64,000 bases of DNA from Phycisphaerales bacterium (GTDB taxonomy: Bacteria > Planctomycetota > Phycisphaerae > Phycisphaerales > JAGLTS01), in NCBI GenBank assembly GCA_023135165.1, contig JAGLTS010000024.1:88602-152601 (forward strand), given 5' to 3'. Below the pieces are notes generated by a model that saw nothing but the letters and a program-made list of their open reading frames with translations, was not told the DNA's origin and searched no databases. A program made the translations under genes and the position numbers. Of this stretch, positions 18,090-28,678 are shown piece after piece. The first letter of the stretch is position 1. Each line of letters starts with the position of its first letter.

Positions 18090-19550
18090 TCAGTCGCTGC
18101 CCGCCGGAACCGTCTCGACGCCCAGCTCCTCGGGCGCCTCGGCGCCATCCAGGCCGATTGACGGCCGGGGCGGCTCATCCCTGAGCAGCTTCATGCCCCG
18201 CCAAGGCCCGGCGAGGAAGCGCCAGAGCAGAAGCAGGCTGAGCACGATGATGTACACCGCCGCCCCCATCCACGGGCCGAGCGACTCAAACTGTGGGAAG
18301 TACGCGATCATCACGATCCCCAGGCCGACGATGCACACCCAGCTTGTCACAGCCGCCGCGATCCCAGGCCAGACGGTGTCGCCCGCCCCGCGCAGTGCAC
18401 CGGACATCGTGATGCCGACCGCATCAAAGACCTGGAACACGGCTGCACAAATCAACAATCCGCTGCCGATCCGAAGCATCTCAGCCGCATCGGCGGGATC
18501 TGCATCGCTGTCGATGAACAGGCTGATCATCTGGTGGCGCAGGATCACGAACAGCGCGGCGCAGAATCCCATGTAGACGACGGTGACTCGCACGCCCAAC
18601 CAGGCGCGGGCTTCAGCCGTCTTCGGATCACCGGCGCCGAGGTACTTACCGACGATGGCGGTCAATGCGAACGAGATGCCGACGGCGGGCATGAAGGAGA
18701 GGTGCATGTAGCGCAGGGCGACCCACCCCATCGCGTTGTGCAGTTCGCCGAACATCCCGACGAGCCATGTCATGAAGATCATCCAGCAGAGCATCTCGTT
18801 GCCGAACTGGAGCGATGCGGGCCAACCGATCTTGAAGACGTCACGGATGGCCCGCCAATCAGGGCGCCATGCGGCGCGTGTGCCGAGTTCACGGTTCATC
18901 CGCGGTCCAAGAAAGACAGCCAGCGGGATGGCCAGTTCGACCGCCGTGCCGACGACGGTGCCGATCGCCGCGCCAGGCAGGCCGAGCTTGGGGAACCCGA
19001 GTGCGCCGAAGATCAGGATGTAGTTGACGAAGACGTTGATGCCGTTGCCCGTCACGGTGGCGAGCAGGACGACCTTCGGCCGATGCAACCCGTAGAAAAA
19101 GTGGCTGACGCCGCGTGCGCCGAGTGTGAAGACCGCCCCGCCGAGCAGGATCGAGCCGTATGCCGTCTCCATCTCGAGCAGTTCGCCCTGATGACCCATG
19201 AGGCGGTACGCATAGGGCAGGATGAGCATGTACGGCATCAGCACGAGCGCGGCGGCGACGGACATCCATAGCCCCGCCCAGCCGTACTTGGGCGCTTCGC
19301 GCAGCCGCTTGGCGCCGAGATGCTGACTGACGTAGGTGTTGATGACGCCGAGCAGCCCCATGACGATGGACATCGGGACGAACGCGACCATGCCGCCGTT
19401 GCCTTGCGCCGCGATTTCCGTCGGGCCGAGCTTGGACACCATGTAGGCATCGACCATGTGCATCACGGTGTAGCTGGTCATACCCAGCACGATGGGCGCA
19501 GCGATGACGAACAGTTCCATCATTGGGGAACGCGCGCTGGGCTCGGTCAA
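18090..19550 (-). CDS. MATE-family multidrug/toxin efflux transporter (NorM-like)
   Basis: This cation-coupled exporter of the MATE family sits in the inner membrane and has twelve expected helices. Recognisable segments are PIVLGMTSYTVMHMVDAYMVSKLG near the N terminus, then VNYILIFG, FPKLGLPGAAIGTVVGTAVELAI and the second-half repeat FNEMLCWMIFM/ALRYMHLSFMPAVGISFALTAIVGKYLG. The length of 486 residues is slightly above the usual 440-470. The start is uncertain: a TTG at 19550 has AGGA seven bases upstream, while the ATGs at 19523 and 19520 have no clear Shine-Dalgarno. The substrate cannot be predicted. It is divergent from galK. Confidence 0.9.
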   Translation of the reverse strand: MTEPSARSPMMELFVIAAPIVLGMTSYTVMHMVDAYMVSKLGPTEIAAQGNGGMVAFVPMSIVMGLLGVINTYVSQHLGAKRLREAPKYGWAGLWMSVAAALVLMPYMLILPYAYRLMGHQGELLEMETAYGSILLGGAVFTLGARGVSHFFYGLHRPKVVLLATVTGNGINVFVNYILIFGALGFPKLGLPGAAIGTVVGTAVELAIPLAVFLGPRMNRELGTRAAWRPDWRAIRDVFKIGWPASLQFGNEMLCWMIFMTWLVGMFGELHNAMGWVALRYMHLSFMPAVGISFALTAIVGKYLGAGDPKTAEARAWLGVRVTVVYMGFCAALFVILRHQMISLFIDSDADPADAAEMLRIGSGLLICAAVFQVFDAVGITMSGALRGAGDTVWPGIAAAVTSWVCIVGLGIVMIAYFPQFESLGPWMGAAVYIIVLSLLLLWRFLAGPWRGMKLLRDEPPRPSIGLDGAEAPEELGVETVPAGSD

Positions 19551-19726
19551 CTTCGCATCCTGTAGCGTTGAGATCGTCGCCTCCCGTCTCTTTCACCCGC
19601 GCCGCAGTGGTCCGCGCGCGGCAATCAGCCATCATACCGCCCCTCGCACAGTGGGAATCCGAACAGTCCCGCCGGGGCGCGTTGACCGCTTTACGCATAC
19701 GTGCCCCACTGCTACCGTCAGCACCC

Positions 19727-20896
19727 ATGCCGGTTCCCACGCTTGATGCGCTGTTGACACGCGCCAAAGAGCACTTCGCCGTCTCCTTCGACAAGCAACC
19801 CACCGTGCTCGCCGCAGCGCCGGGGCGCGTCAACCTCATCGGTGAACACACCGACTACAACCTCGGCTGGTCGCTGCCGATCGCGATCGACCGTCACACC
19901 GTCATCGCCGCAGCCCCGACCGATGAGCCGACTTCGACGCTCATCGCGATGGATGTCGGCGAGTCCGTCAGCGTCGATCTCACGAAACCGACGCACCGTG
20001 ATGCGCCAGCCTGGGCCAACTACTTGCTGGGCGTGGCCAAGAAGATGATGCCCGACGATGGCGTGAACACCCTCGCCGTGATGACATCATCGGTGCCGAT
20101 CGGCGCGGGCCTGTCCTCATCCGCAGCGCTCGAAGTCGCCTTCGCCACCGCGCTGCTGGGGCTGACCGGCGAGGCGATGGAACGCATCGAGCTAGCCAGA
20201 CGATGCCAACGCGCGGAGAACGACTTCGTCGGCGTGCCATGCGGCCTGATGGATCAGCTCGTCTCGTCCTGTGCGCGGGAAGGATGTGCGGCGCTCATCG
20301 ACTTCCAGACCGGTGACGTCACGCACATCCCGCTCCCCGACCCGGACACGCTCGCCATTCTCGTTGCCGATACGGGCGTCAAGCATGACCTGGCGCAATC
20401 CGCCTATGCGGATCGCAGGCGGGAGTGTGAGCAGGCAGCCCAGGCGCTTGGTGTTGATTCACTGCGCAAGGCGACTGTCAGCGACCTGCTCTCGCATAAG
20501 AACTCGCTTGATCCGATCCTCTTCAGCCGCGCCTGGCACGTCATCGGCGAGAACGCCCGCGTGGATATGGCGGTCGATGCCCTCAAGGCAGGCGATTTGC
20601 CCGCCTTCGGCCGACTGATGCACCAGTCACACGCGAGTCTGCGCGATCAGTACGAGGTCAGTTGCCCGGAACTGGACACACTCGTCGAATTGGCGGAGCA
20701 CTTCACGGGTCACGTCTACGGCTCGCGTCTCACCGGCGCAGGCTTCGGCGGATGCACCGTCACGTTGTGCCCGCCGGACATCGCCGGTGAACTCACCAAC
20801 TATCTCCAAGACGGCTACCGCGAGCGTCACGGAAGCACACCCACGGTTCACCACGTCACGCCTGGCTGCGGCGCGATGTTGATCGAGCCTGAGTAG
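19727..20896 (+). CDS. galK: galactokinase
   Basis: This GHMP-family kinase phosphorylates D-galactose to galactose 1-phosphate in the Leloir pathway. The 389-residue product carries the galactokinase signature GRVNLIGEHTDYN near the N terminus, the ATP-binding PIGAGLSSSAALEVA, and the C-terminal GSRLTGAGFGGCTV. The start at ATG 19727 places the signature at the normal distance from the N terminus; the frame is open far upstream but without a better start. No galT or galE lies beside it. Its 3' end converges on the LOG-family gene with only 16 bases between the stops, so there is no room for a terminator of the usual form. Confidence 0.94.
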   Translation: MPVPTLDALLTRAKEHFAVSFDKQPTVLAAAPGRVNLIGEHTDYNLGWSLPIAIDRHTVIAAAPTDEPTSTLIAMDVGESVSVDLTKPTHRDAPAWANYLLGVAKKMMPDDGVNTLAVMTSSVPIGAGLSSSAALEVAFATALLGLTGEAMERIELARRCQRAENDFVGVPCGLMDQLVSSCAREGCAALIDFQTGDVTHIPLPDPDTLAILVADTGVKHDLAQSAYADRRRECEQAAQALGVDSLRKATVSDLLSHKNSLDPILFSRAWHVIGENARVDMAVDALKAGDLPAFGRLMHQSHASLRDQYEVSCPELDTLVELAEHFTGHVYGSRLTGAGFGGCTVTLCPPDIAGELTNYLQDGYRERHGSTPTVHHVTPGCGAMLIEPE

Positions 20897-20912
20897 TCGG
20901 CTGCGAGCCGCA

Positions 20913-21698
20913 TCACACTGCCGGGTCGCCGGGGCGGGGCTTCTTGGGCTGCATGATTCTGCGGGGCGTCGCGCCGATTCGCGTCCCCTCGCCGGTGGGT
21001 TCGCCTTCAGCACCAGCGATGCGGGCGGGGAAACGGGCGGGCCACTCACATCGGCCCTGGACCGCGTCATGCACGATCTTCACGATGTCATCCACATCAT
21101 CCGTGATGTGAAAAAGCTCCAGATCGTCCGCGTCGATCGTCTTGAACCGATCACACATCGCCTGTTTCATCCAGTCCACAAGCCCGCCCCAGAACTCGGT
21201 GCCGACGCAGATGACGGGGAATGGGTCGATCTTGAGCGTCTGGATGAGCGTGAGCGACTCGAAGAACTCATCCATCGTGCCGAAGCCGCCGGGGAAGATG
21301 ACGAGCGCCCGGGCATACTTCACGAGCATGACTTTCCTGCAGAAGAAGTAGTGGAAGTGAAGCTCAAGCGATTGGTAGTCATTTGGCGCCTGCTCGTGGG
21401 GCAGGGAGATGTTCAGGCCGACCGAGACCCCGTCCGCCTCGCTCGCTCCGCGATTGGCAGCCTCCATGATGCCGGGTCCGCCGCCCGTGATGACGGCATA
21501 ACCTCGCTGAGCGATCTTGCTGGCCGTCGTCCGAGCCAGTTCGTAGTGCTCATGCCTCTCCGGCGTGCGGGATGATCCGAAGATCGTGACGGCAGGCGGA
21601 AGCGTGCTCATGACCTCGAACCCCTCCACGAGTTCGCTCATGATCCGCAGTACCCGCCAACTTTCCAAGCTCATGGCCTGCATATCCGCATCGTCCAT
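20913..21698 (-). CDS. LOG family protein (TIGR00730-type Rossmann fold)
   Basis: This is a lysine-decarboxylase-like Rossmann-fold protein of the LOG family. Such proteins act as cytokinin riboside 5'-monophosphate phosphoribohydrolases or nucleotide 5'-monophosphate nucleosidases in cases that have been tested. The family fingerprints are present: VTIFGSSRTPE, YAVITGGGPGIMEAANRGA and the catalytic PGGFGTMDEFFE. The ATG at 21698 is supported by AGGAGG seven bases upstream; a longer open frame reaching 22112 is not needed. Residues 215-261 form a Pro/Arg-rich tail not typical of the family. The physiological substrate here is unknown. Confidence 0.9.
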   Translation of the reverse strand: MDDADMQAMSLESWRVLRIMSELVEGFEVMSTLPPAVTIFGSSRTPERHEHYELARTTASKIAQRGYAVITGGGPGIMEAANRGASEADGVSVGLNISLPHEQAPNDYQSLELHFHYFFCRKVMLVKYARALVIFPGGFGTMDEFFESLTLIQTLKIDPFPVICVGTEFWGGLVDWMKQAMCDRFKTIDADDLELFHITDDVDDIVKIVHDAVQGRCEWPARFPARIAGAEGEPTGEGTRIGATPRRIMQPKKPRPGDPAV

Positions 21699-21790
21699 GG
21701 GTGTGCCTCCTCTCGCGGTGCATGTCCAGGCCTGAGAAAACGGCACCACTCGCCGTTTCAGCCATCCTGGCTGGCGACACCGCGTTGCCG

Positions 21791-21819
21791 CGCAACTTGT
21801 TGAATCACAAGGAGTTGCG
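21791..21819. promoter_or_regulatory. inverted repeat in the LOG/folC divergent spacer
   Basis: CGCAACT (21791-21797) and AGTTGCG (21813-21819) are perfect complements around a 15-base centre that itself contains TTGT and ACAA. It lies 48 bases before the folC start and could be an operator or leader hairpin for either divergent gene. No protein is assigned. Confidence 0.35.
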
Positions 21820-21866
21820 TCGCGCAAATTGCATCGCCCGCTCGGACATGGTACGGTAGCTGGACT

Positions 21867-23300
21867 ATGAGCGAAACCTCCTCCAAACCGCGCTCTCGCA
21901 AACGCAGCCCCGCCAAGACCGGCCCGGCCTCCAAGAAGCCAGCGGCGCCACGGCTCCGAACCTATGCCTCCGCCGTCCGCTATCTCTTCAACCACGTGAA
22001 CCACGAACGCATGCGGATGATCCGCCTGAACACGCGCATGTTCAAGCTCGAACGGATGAAGGCCCTCTGCGAAGCCTTGGGTGACCCGCAGGACTCGATC
22101 CGAGCCGTTCACATCGTCGGCACAAAAGGCAAGGGATCGACCGTCGCGATGCTCACCTCCTCGCTGAAGGCGTGCGGTTACGTCGTCGGTTCATACACCA
22201 GCCCGCACCTCGTGGACCTGCGCGAGCGCATCTGCATCAACGATGCCTGGATCCCACAGAGCGAGTTCACGCAACTCATGAACCGCGTCGGGGCGGCGGC
22301 TGAGTCGGTCAAGGACGAGATCGAGGCTCCGAGCTTCTTTGAGTTGATGACGGGCATCGCGTTCTGCTATTTCGCTGATCAGGCGGTGGACATCGCGGTG
22401 ATCGAGGCGGGCCTGGGCGGAAGACTGGACTGCACCAGCGTCATCACACCGATCGTGACCGCCGTCACGGCCATCAGTCATGACCACACGCACATTCTCG
22501 GTGACACGATCGAGAAGATCGCAAGAGAGAAGGCCGGGGCCTTCAAGCCCGGCGTGCCCGTCGTCTCCGTGCGTCAGCCGGTCGAGGCTGAAGAAGTCTT
22601 CAGAGAGGTCGCGGAGGAGATCGGCACGACGTTTGAGATCTGCGGCAAGGACATCGATTTCTCCTCGCGTTTCGAAACCACCGCGGACATCGGCCCGCAC
22701 ACACGGGTATGCGTAACGACGGAAACATCCAAATTCGAGCACCTCGCCTGCCCGCTTCCCGGTGAGCACCAGTCGCTCAACTGCGGCCTCGCGCTCGCCC
22801 TGCTGGACAAGCTTCGGACCAGAGGTCTGCACATGGAGGACAACGATGTCATCCACGGCCTGGAGGAAACGAAGCTGGCCGGCCGAATGGACATCGTGTG
22901 GAAGGACCCACAGATCCTCGTGGATGGCGCACACAACACCGCCTCGGTCACGGCGCTGATCCGAGCCATGGGAGCTTATGTCCCGTATGACTCGCTCATC
23001 ATGATCTTCGGATGCGCCGAAGACAAAGATGTCGATGACATGCTCAAAGCGATCTCATTGGGCGCCGACAAGATCATCTTCGTCCGCGCCAAGAGCAACC
23101 CGCGGTCAATGTACGCTGAAGATCTCCAGCGTCGATTCGCCGAGCAGAGCGGCAAGATGACGCAGGTGGCGGATTCGATTCACGAAGCGCTCACGCTCGC
23201 AACTCGTGCGGCGAGCCGAGAGGATCTGATCTGCGTGACCGGATCGTTCTACCTGGTGGGCGAAGTCAAGAAGCACCTGAGCCAATCCTCCGCCCGCTGA
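21867..23300 (+). CDS. folC: folylpolyglutamate synthase / dihydrofolate synthase
   Basis: This Mur-ligase-family enzyme adds glutamate to dihydropteroate and/or to reduced folates. The 477-residue protein begins with about 30 basic Ser/Lys/Pro-rich residues that are not part of the core, then the core starts at YASAVRYLFNHVNHERM. It shows the ATP loop GTKGKGST, TSPHL, the metal/folate region IAVIEAGLGGRLDCTSVI with TAISHDHTHILG, and the C-terminal DGAHNTASV and MIFGCAEDKDVDDML. All are standard for FolC. A terminator lies 175 bases downstream, before leuS. Confidence 0.94.
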   Translation: MSETSSKPRSRKRSPAKTGPASKKPAAPRLRTYASAVRYLFNHVNHERMRMIRLNTRMFKLERMKALCEALGDPQDSIRAVHIVGTKGKGSTVAMLTSSLKACGYVVGSYTSPHLVDLRERICINDAWIPQSEFTQLMNRVGAAAESVKDEIEAPSFFELMTGIAFCYFADQAVDIAVIEAGLGGRLDCTSVITPIVTAVTAISHDHTHILGDTIEKIAREKAGAFKPGVPVVSVRQPVEAEEVFREVAEEIGTTFEICGKDIDFSSRFETTADIGPHTRVCVTTETSKFEHLACPLPGEHQSLNCGLALALLDKLRTRGLHMEDNDVIHGLEETKLAGRMDIVWKDPQILVDGAHNTASVTALIRAMGAYVPYDSLIMIFGCAEDKDVDDMLKAISLGADKIIFVRAKSNPRSMYAEDLQRRFAEQSGKMTQVADSIHEALTLATRAASREDLICVTGSFYLVGEVKKHLSQSSAR

Positions 23301-23474
23301 GTCGGGTGCCACTGCGGGAGCCTTGTCCGGGACCGGGCTGGAGCTTGCTCACCTTCCAGCCGATGACTAGGATACGCGCGATGATGTATGAGATGATGGC
23401 CAACTAGCGCTCGCCGCTGCTTCAGCTTACGATCGAAGCGATGTAGCGCTGCGCGGCCCCAGTGTGACCCCAAC

Positions 23475-23500
23475 AAAGCCTCGCAGTGCGGGGCTTTTTA
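23475..23500 (+). terminator. Rho-independent terminator between folC and leuS
   Basis: AAAGCCTCGC (23475-23484) pairs with GCGGGGCTTT (23488-23497; one G-T pair) around an AGT loop, and the T-run extends past the stem. It probably ends folC transcription, so leuS would need its own promoter in the short remaining space or read-through. Confidence 0.8.
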
Positions 23501-23548
23501 CGTGTTTCGCCCGAGTCCCTGACCCACGACCGAGAGGCGGCAAGGACC

Positions 23549-26500
23549 ATGACTGACCAGACTTCCACGAGCAGAACCCAACCGACAGCCCCCACGCCGC
23601 ATCGGTACACAGCCGAACTCGCCGGTCGAATCGAAGCGAGGTGGCAGGACCACTGGGAACAGCACCGGACGTTCCACACGCCCAACCCCGGCGATAAGGG
23701 CTTCGATTCAGCCAAACCCAAGAAGTTCATCCTTGACATGTTCCCCTACCCGTCAGGGGCCGGGCTGCACGTCGGGCATCCGCTTGGGTACATCGCCACC
23801 GATATTTACGCGCGCTACCTCCGCATGACGGGATGGAACGTGCTCCACACGATGGGATACGACGCATTTGGGCTGCCCGCTGAGCAATACGCGGTCCAGA
23901 CCGGGCAGCATCCCCGCATCACGACAGAGAGCAACATCGCCACGATGCGCGTGCAAATGCGACGGCTCGGCCTGGCGCACGACCCGCACCGCAGCTTCGC
24001 CACCACGGATGTGGACTACTACCGCTGGACACAGTGGATCTTCCTCCAGATCTTCAACGCTTGGTATGACACGGATCGCGATAAGGCCCGACCGATCCGC
24101 GAACTGATCGACGATCTCGAGTCCGGCGATCATTCCCCAGCCCATGCCCAGTTCAACCCTGCTGGAACACCTTGGGCGGATCTGCCTGAACCAGTGCGTG
24201 CCGACATCGTGGACAGCTATCGCCTCGCACAAGTCGCCGAGATGCCCGTCAACTGGTGCCCCGGCCTGGGAACCGTCCTGGCCAACGAAGAGGTCACGGC
24301 GGAGGGCAGAAGCGAGCGAGGCAACTTCCCCGTCCACAAGCGGCTGCTGCGGCAGTGGGTGATGCGCATCACCACCTACTGCGAACGGCTGCTCCGTGAC
24401 ATGGACGACCTGGACTGGCCCGAACCGATCAAGATCATGCAGCGCAACTGGATCGGCCGAAGCGAAGGCGCTGAGGTGGACTTCCTCGCGCTCTCTTCCC
24501 TGGATGATGATCCATCGCGGTGGTTCGCAGTTCGCAAGAAGGCAGGGTGGACGCCTGACGCGCCGCCTGAGGATATGGCGATCCGCGTCTTCACGACTCG
24601 GCCGGACACGCTCTACGGCGCGACGTACATGGTCTTCGCGCCGGAGCACCCGCTTGTCGATCGTCTCGTCGCCGACGCCTGGCCTGACGGGACAAATCCG
24701 AGGTGGAAAGGCTCATTCCCCGATCGGCCCACGCGCGATCCCTCGCCTCGCGAGCTTGTCGCCGCCTACCGGCGCTACGCCGCCGCCAAGACCGACGTCG
24801 AGCGCCAGGAGGAAAGCAACGAGAAGACGGGCGTCTTCATCGGCGCGTTCGCCGTCAACCCCGTTAATCACGAGCGCATCCCGATCTTCATCGCCGACTA
24901 CGTGCTGATGGGATACGGCACGGGCGCGATCATGGCGGTGCCTGCACATGATGAAAGGGACTTCCAGTTTGCCACACAGTTCGACCTGCCGATCATTCCC
25001 GTCGTCATGCCCGACGCGATGTGGCTTGAGGCGAACGTCGCGCCCGCCGTCCGCACGGACGACGGCTTGGTCGATCTCTCGAATCTCACCGTCTTGGAGA
25101 GCATCTACCGCTACAGCGCCGAACACACGCACGAGCACGGCGGGCTGTACGAACTGAACGAGGCCTTCAGCGAGCACGGCAGCGCGATCAACTCGCCGGT
25201 GATCGACGGGCTGCGCACCGATGAAGCCGGTCAGGTGATGACGACCTACCTTCAACAGCAGGGCCTCGGCACGGGCGCGGTGAACTACCGCCTGCGCGAT
25301 TGGCTCTTCAGCCGGCAACGCTACTGGGGCGAGCCGTTCCCCATCGTCTACGACGACACAGGCAGGCCCATCGCACTTGACGAGTCGGACCTGCCCGTCG
25401 AACTGCCCGAACTCGATGATTACACGCCTCGGACAAGTGACGATCCCGATGCGCCGGTGACCACGCCGCTCGGCCGGGCTGAGGAATGGACACACGTCGT
25501 AATCGACGGGAAGACGTATACGCGCGAGTTGAGCACGATGCCCAACTGGGCCGGCTCGTGCTGGTATTACCTGCGCTATCTGGACCCTGACAACAACGAC
25601 CGGCTCGTCGGACGCAAGGCGGAGCGCTACTGGATGCTCACGCCGAGCAAGTCGGGTGAGATGCCCACGTCATACGATCCGCAGACGTGCAAGCTCGGCG
25701 GCGTCGATCTCTACGTCGGCGGCGTCGAACACGCTGTTCTGCACCTGCTCTACGCACGGTTCTGGCACAAGGTCCTCTACGACCTGGGCCACGTCTCCAC
25801 GCCCGAGCCGTTCCAGTGTCTCTTCAACCAGGGATACGTCCAGGCGCATGCATACACCGACGAACGCGGCATGTACGTCGAGGCGAGCGAAGTCGAGGAG
25901 CGCGACGGCCAATTCTTCCATCATGGCAAGCCCGTCACGCAGGAATATGGGAAGATGGGCAAAAGCCTCAAGAACGTGGCCACGCCCGATGACATCTTCC
26001 ACGAATACGGCGCCGACACGCTCCGCCTGTACGAAATGTACATGGGACCACTCGAAGCATCCAAACCCTGGAGCACGCGCGACATCATCGGCGTGCATCG
26101 CTTCCTGCAGCGCGTCTGGCGCACCATCGTCAACGAGGAAACCGGCGAGGTGAACATCACCGACGAACCGGCAAGCGACGCCTTGCGCCGCGCGGTGCAC
26201 AAGACCATCGCCGGCGTCCACGATGACATGGAAGCGCTTGGCTTCAACACCGCCATCGCCAAGATGATCGAGCTGAACAACAAGCTGACCGCGCTTGACC
26301 GCACGCCGCGCGAGGCAGCCGAGGCGATGGTCACAATGCTCGCACCGTTCGCCCCGCACATCGCGGAAGAACTATGGGCCAAGCTCGGGCACGATTCATC
26401 CATTACGCACGAGCCGTTCCCGGTCGCTGAGGCGGCGCTGCTCGTCGAGGATCAGATCGAGATCCCGGTGATGGTGAAGGGGAAAGTTCGCGCCAAGCTC

Positions 26501-26638
26501 CAGGTCGCGCCGGGCACCGACGCAGCCGAACTGGAGGAGGCAGCGATGTCGCACCCGCGCATCTGTGAATTCCTCGAAGGAAAGACCGTGAGAAAGGTCG
26601 TCGCCGTGCCCGACAAGATGGTCAACATCGTCGTGTAG
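23549..26638 (+). CDS. leuS: leucyl-tRNA synthetase
   Basis: This class I synthetase charges tRNA-Leu in the cytoplasm. The signature HVGH starts at His74 and the KMSKS loop is KMGKS starting at Lys802. The CP1 editing domain is present ([18 protein letters not shown], and [16 protein letters not shown] for the editing site). At 1029 residues it is longer than the 860 of E. coli. One extra block is visible after the [21 protein letters not shown] region (about residues 170-235), and another falls in the connective region. The ATG at 23549 is chosen as the first one after the upstream terminator. The N-terminal 20 residues are Thr/Pro-rich and probably disordered. Confidence 0.95.
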   Translation: MTDQTSTSRTQPTAPTPHRYTAELAGRIEARWQDHWEQHRTFHTPNPGDKGFDSAKPKKFILDMFPYPSGAGLHVGHPLGYIATDIYARYLRMTGWNVLHTMGYDAFGLPAEQYAVQTGQHPRITTESNIATMRVQMRRLGLAHDPHRSFATTDVDYYRWTQWIFLQIFNAWYDTDRDKARPIRELIDDLESGDHSPAHAQFNPAGTPWADLPEPVRADIVDSYRLAQVAEMPVNWCPGLGTVLANEEVTAEGRSERGNFPVHKRLLRQWVMRITTYCERLLRDMDDLDWPEPIKIMQRNWIGRSEGAEVDFLALSSLDDDPSRWFAVRKKAGWTPDAPPEDMAIRVFTTRPDTLYGATYMVFAPEHPLVDRLVADAWPDGTNPRWKGSFPDRPTRDPSPRELVAAYRRYAAAKTDVERQEESNEKTGVFIGAFAVNPVNHERIPIFIADYVLMGYGTGAIMAVPAHDERDFQFATQFDLPIIPVVMPDAMWLEANVAPAVRTDDGLVDLSNLTVLESIYRYSAEHTHEHGGLYELNEAFSEHGSAINSPVIDGLRTDEAGQVMTTYLQQQGLGTGAVNYRLRDWLFSRQRYWGEPFPIVYDDTGRPIALDESDLPVELPELDDYTPRTSDDPDAPVTTPLGRAEEWTHVVIDGKTYTRELSTMPNWAGSCWYYLRYLDPDNNDRLVGRKAERYWMLTPSKSGEMPTSYDPQTCKLGGVDLYVGGVEHAVLHLLYARFWHKVLYDLGHVSTPEPFQCLFNQGYVQAHAYTDERGMYVEASEVEERDGQFFHHGKPVTQEYGKMGKSLKNVATPDDIFHEYGADTLRLYEMYMGPLEASKPWSTRDIIGVHRFLQRVWRTIVNEETGEVNITDEPASDALRRAVHKTIAGVHDDMEALGFNTAIAKMIELNNKLTALDRTPREAAEAMVTMLAPFAPHIAEELWAKLGHDSSITHEPFPVAEAALLVEDQIEIPVMVKGKVRAKLQVAPGTDAAELEEAAMSHPRICEFLEGKTVRKVVAVPDKMVNIVV

Positions 26639-26657
26639 CCGTCGAGGAGCATCGCGG

Positions 26658-27059
26658 ATGAAGAAGCTGACGGTGATGCTGGAATCTCCCCTGGTGGATG
26701 CGCTGATGAGCCGGCTCGAGGAACAATCGATCAAGGCGACAGTCACAACCGGCCATAACGTGGCACAGCTCTACGGCGGCGGACCTCGCAACGCGACCAT
26801 CTGGATCGAGAATGACGATGATCTGGCGAAGGCGAACGACATTCTTCGCTCATTGCAGCAAGACACAACGCACTCTGCGTGCCCGCGATGCGGCTACGAC
26901 CTCTGCGGACACGCCGGCCCAACGCAATGCCCGGAATGCGGCACGGAGTTGACAGCGTCGATACCCGACGTCACTTGTCCGCATTGCGGCGAGCAGGTGC
27001 CGGGCAACTTCGAGATCTGCTGGAGTTGCGGGCAGGCGATCACGGGTGGGAACACGTAG
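26658..27059 (+). CDS. DUF2007-like domain with two zinc ribbons
   Basis: This 133-residue protein joins a small alpha/beta domain (residues 1-70, ending in ATIWIENDDDLAKANDIL), as in DUF2007 putative signal-transducing proteins, to two Cys4 zinc-ribbon modules. The ribbons are CPRCGYDLCG with CPECG, then CPHCGEQ with CWSCG. All eight ligands are present. GAGGAG lies about nine bases upstream of the ATG. It follows leuS by 19 bases on the same strand and may be cotranscribed. The combination suggests a small metal-bound adaptor or nucleic-acid or protein-binding factor; no specific function is known to me. Confidence 0.8.
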   Translation: MKKLTVMLESPLVDALMSRLEEQSIKATVTTGHNVAQLYGGGPRNATIWIENDDDLAKANDILRSLQQDTTHSACPRCGYDLCGHAGPTQCPECGTELTASIPDVTCPHCGEQVPGNFEICWSCGQAITGGNT

Positions 27060-27215
27060 TCGATCGTGTGGGCGCCCTCATGGCAGCGGAGTGAGCTGAA
27101 TCGAGGAACCCCGATATGTCATGCAATCGTCGCGGGGGTTGTACGTGGTACTACGGTGGGGTGATGATGGTCGACATGCCGCCTGACTCGGGTGGCGAAA
27201 CAGGAGACTCGCCCG

Positions 27216-28499
27216 ATGGAATCGCAACTACGCAGGCTTGGCCGACTCATGCGGGGCTGTGTTCTCGCAACTGGACTCCTGATCGCCGCGATGCCGGCCA
27301 CAGCGCAGCCCGGAGGCGGGGGACGACCCGGCGGCGGTCGTGGCGGTGGCGGCGAGGAGTGGATGACCAGGCTGTTCCTGCCTGATGTGACCTCGCGCGA
27401 GATCGACGAGATGGCTCGGACGCTCGGCATGGATGACGATCAGCAGGCAGCAGCCGACGCCATGCTTGAGACGTACCTCGACGAGTTCACCGAGACCGCC
27501 CGCGAGCGACGCACCGAGTGGGAAACGCTCCGCGACGAGATCCGCGAGAGTCGGGATCGCAGCCGATTCGCGGAACTGGCTGCCCTGCACGCAGCATGGC
27601 GAGGCGAGAAGCGGACGCTCGAAGCCGCCTTGCTCGACGACATCCAACTGCTGCTGGATGAGACGCAGGCACAGCGCTGGCCGATCATGGAACGCAATCG
27701 CCGCCGTCTGAAGGTGCTGCCGCGAGGCCGACTGAGCGGCGAAACGCTGAACATCATCGACCTCGTCGAGAAGCTGGACCTTTCCCAGGAAGCGGCAATG
27801 ACGCTCGTCGAGCCGCTGGGCGACTACGAACTTGACCTGGACCGGGCGCTCGTCGAACGTGAAGCGGTCGTCGAGGTCGAGGAACCCAGGCTGCCCGAGC
27901 TTCTGATGAACCAGGACTTCGTCGCGGCGAGCGAGGTATACCGACGAGTCACCGCCGCCCGACGCATCGTCCAGAAAGTGAACAAGCGATACGCCCGCCA
28001 GATCGAGGCGCTTCTGCCCGACGAGCAGGCATCCATCTTTGCCAGGCAGGTGCTCGAAAAGAGCTATCCACGGGTTTTTGAACGATCGGCTGTCGATCGC
28101 ATCGCCCCCCTCGTGCAGTCGTTGGAGAGTCTGGATGCCGAGCAAGGCTCCACCGTCGATGCGCTGATGGCGAGCTTTGAGCGTGACCGCGAGGTGAAAC
28201 GAATGAAAGCGGTCAAGCTCATCGAGCGGGAGGAAGCGACTGACACGCCACGCTGGGAACGCCGTGACATGAGCGGTGCGGGAGAGATGGATGAGCGCCG
28301 GCAGCTTCGCCAGGAGATCCGCCAGATCGAGATTCGAACGCTACGGAGCATTCGCAGCCTGCTGACGGATGAACAGATCCAAGAACTGCCCGCCGACCTT
28401 CTCAACGAACTGGACAGGCGCGACGATCGTGATCGCCAGAACAGGCCCGGCGATGGCAACCGACGTGAGCGGCCAGGCCGTTCACGGCCAGGCGACTGA
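27216..28499 (+). CDS. secreted helical hypothetical protein with Gly-rich linker
   Basis: This 427-residue exported protein has a signal peptide (LMRGCVLATGLLIAAMPATAQ) followed by a Gly/Arg/Pro linker (about residues 31-46). A long, strongly charged alpha-helical body comes next, and the tail is rich in Arg, Asp and Pro. The ATG at 27216 has AGGAGA eight bases upstream; a GTG at 27192 is less likely. Segments such as LLLDETQAQRWPIMERNRRR and LLTDEQIQELPADLLNELDRR recall LTXXQ/Spy-like periplasmic proteins in style, but I cannot assign it to that family. It lies 180 bases before gspE and is probably a separate unit. Confidence 0.7.
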   Translation: MESQLRRLGRLMRGCVLATGLLIAAMPATAQPGGGGRPGGGRGGGGEEWMTRLFLPDVTSREIDEMARTLGMDDDQQAAADAMLETYLDEFTETARERRTEWETLRDEIRESRDRSRFAELAALHAAWRGEKRTLEAALLDDIQLLLDETQAQRWPIMERNRRRLKVLPRGRLSGETLNIIDLVEKLDLSQEAAMTLVEPLGDYELDLDRALVEREAVVEVEEPRLPELLMNQDFVAASEVYRRVTAARRIVQKVNKRYARQIEALLPDEQASIFARQVLEKSYPRVFERSAVDRIAPLVQSLESLDAEQGSTVDALMASFERDREVKRMKAVKLIEREEATDTPRWERRDMSGAGEMDERRQLRQEIRQIEIRTLRSIRSLLTDEQIQELPADLLNELDRRDDRDRQNRPGDGNRRERPGRSRPGD

Positions 28500-28678
28500 C
28501 GCGGACGCACGTCATGGTCTCTGCCCCGTTGAGCCGCAACGCACAGCGGAGCGCGATCGGCGCGTCCCCGTCGGTCACATGGACCTCGGTCGTTGCACGA
28601 TGCCGTGAAACTGTCATGCTACGGGGACGCCGCAAGGCGGTATCACGATAATCGGGGGATGGATCACCTGGAGAGGGC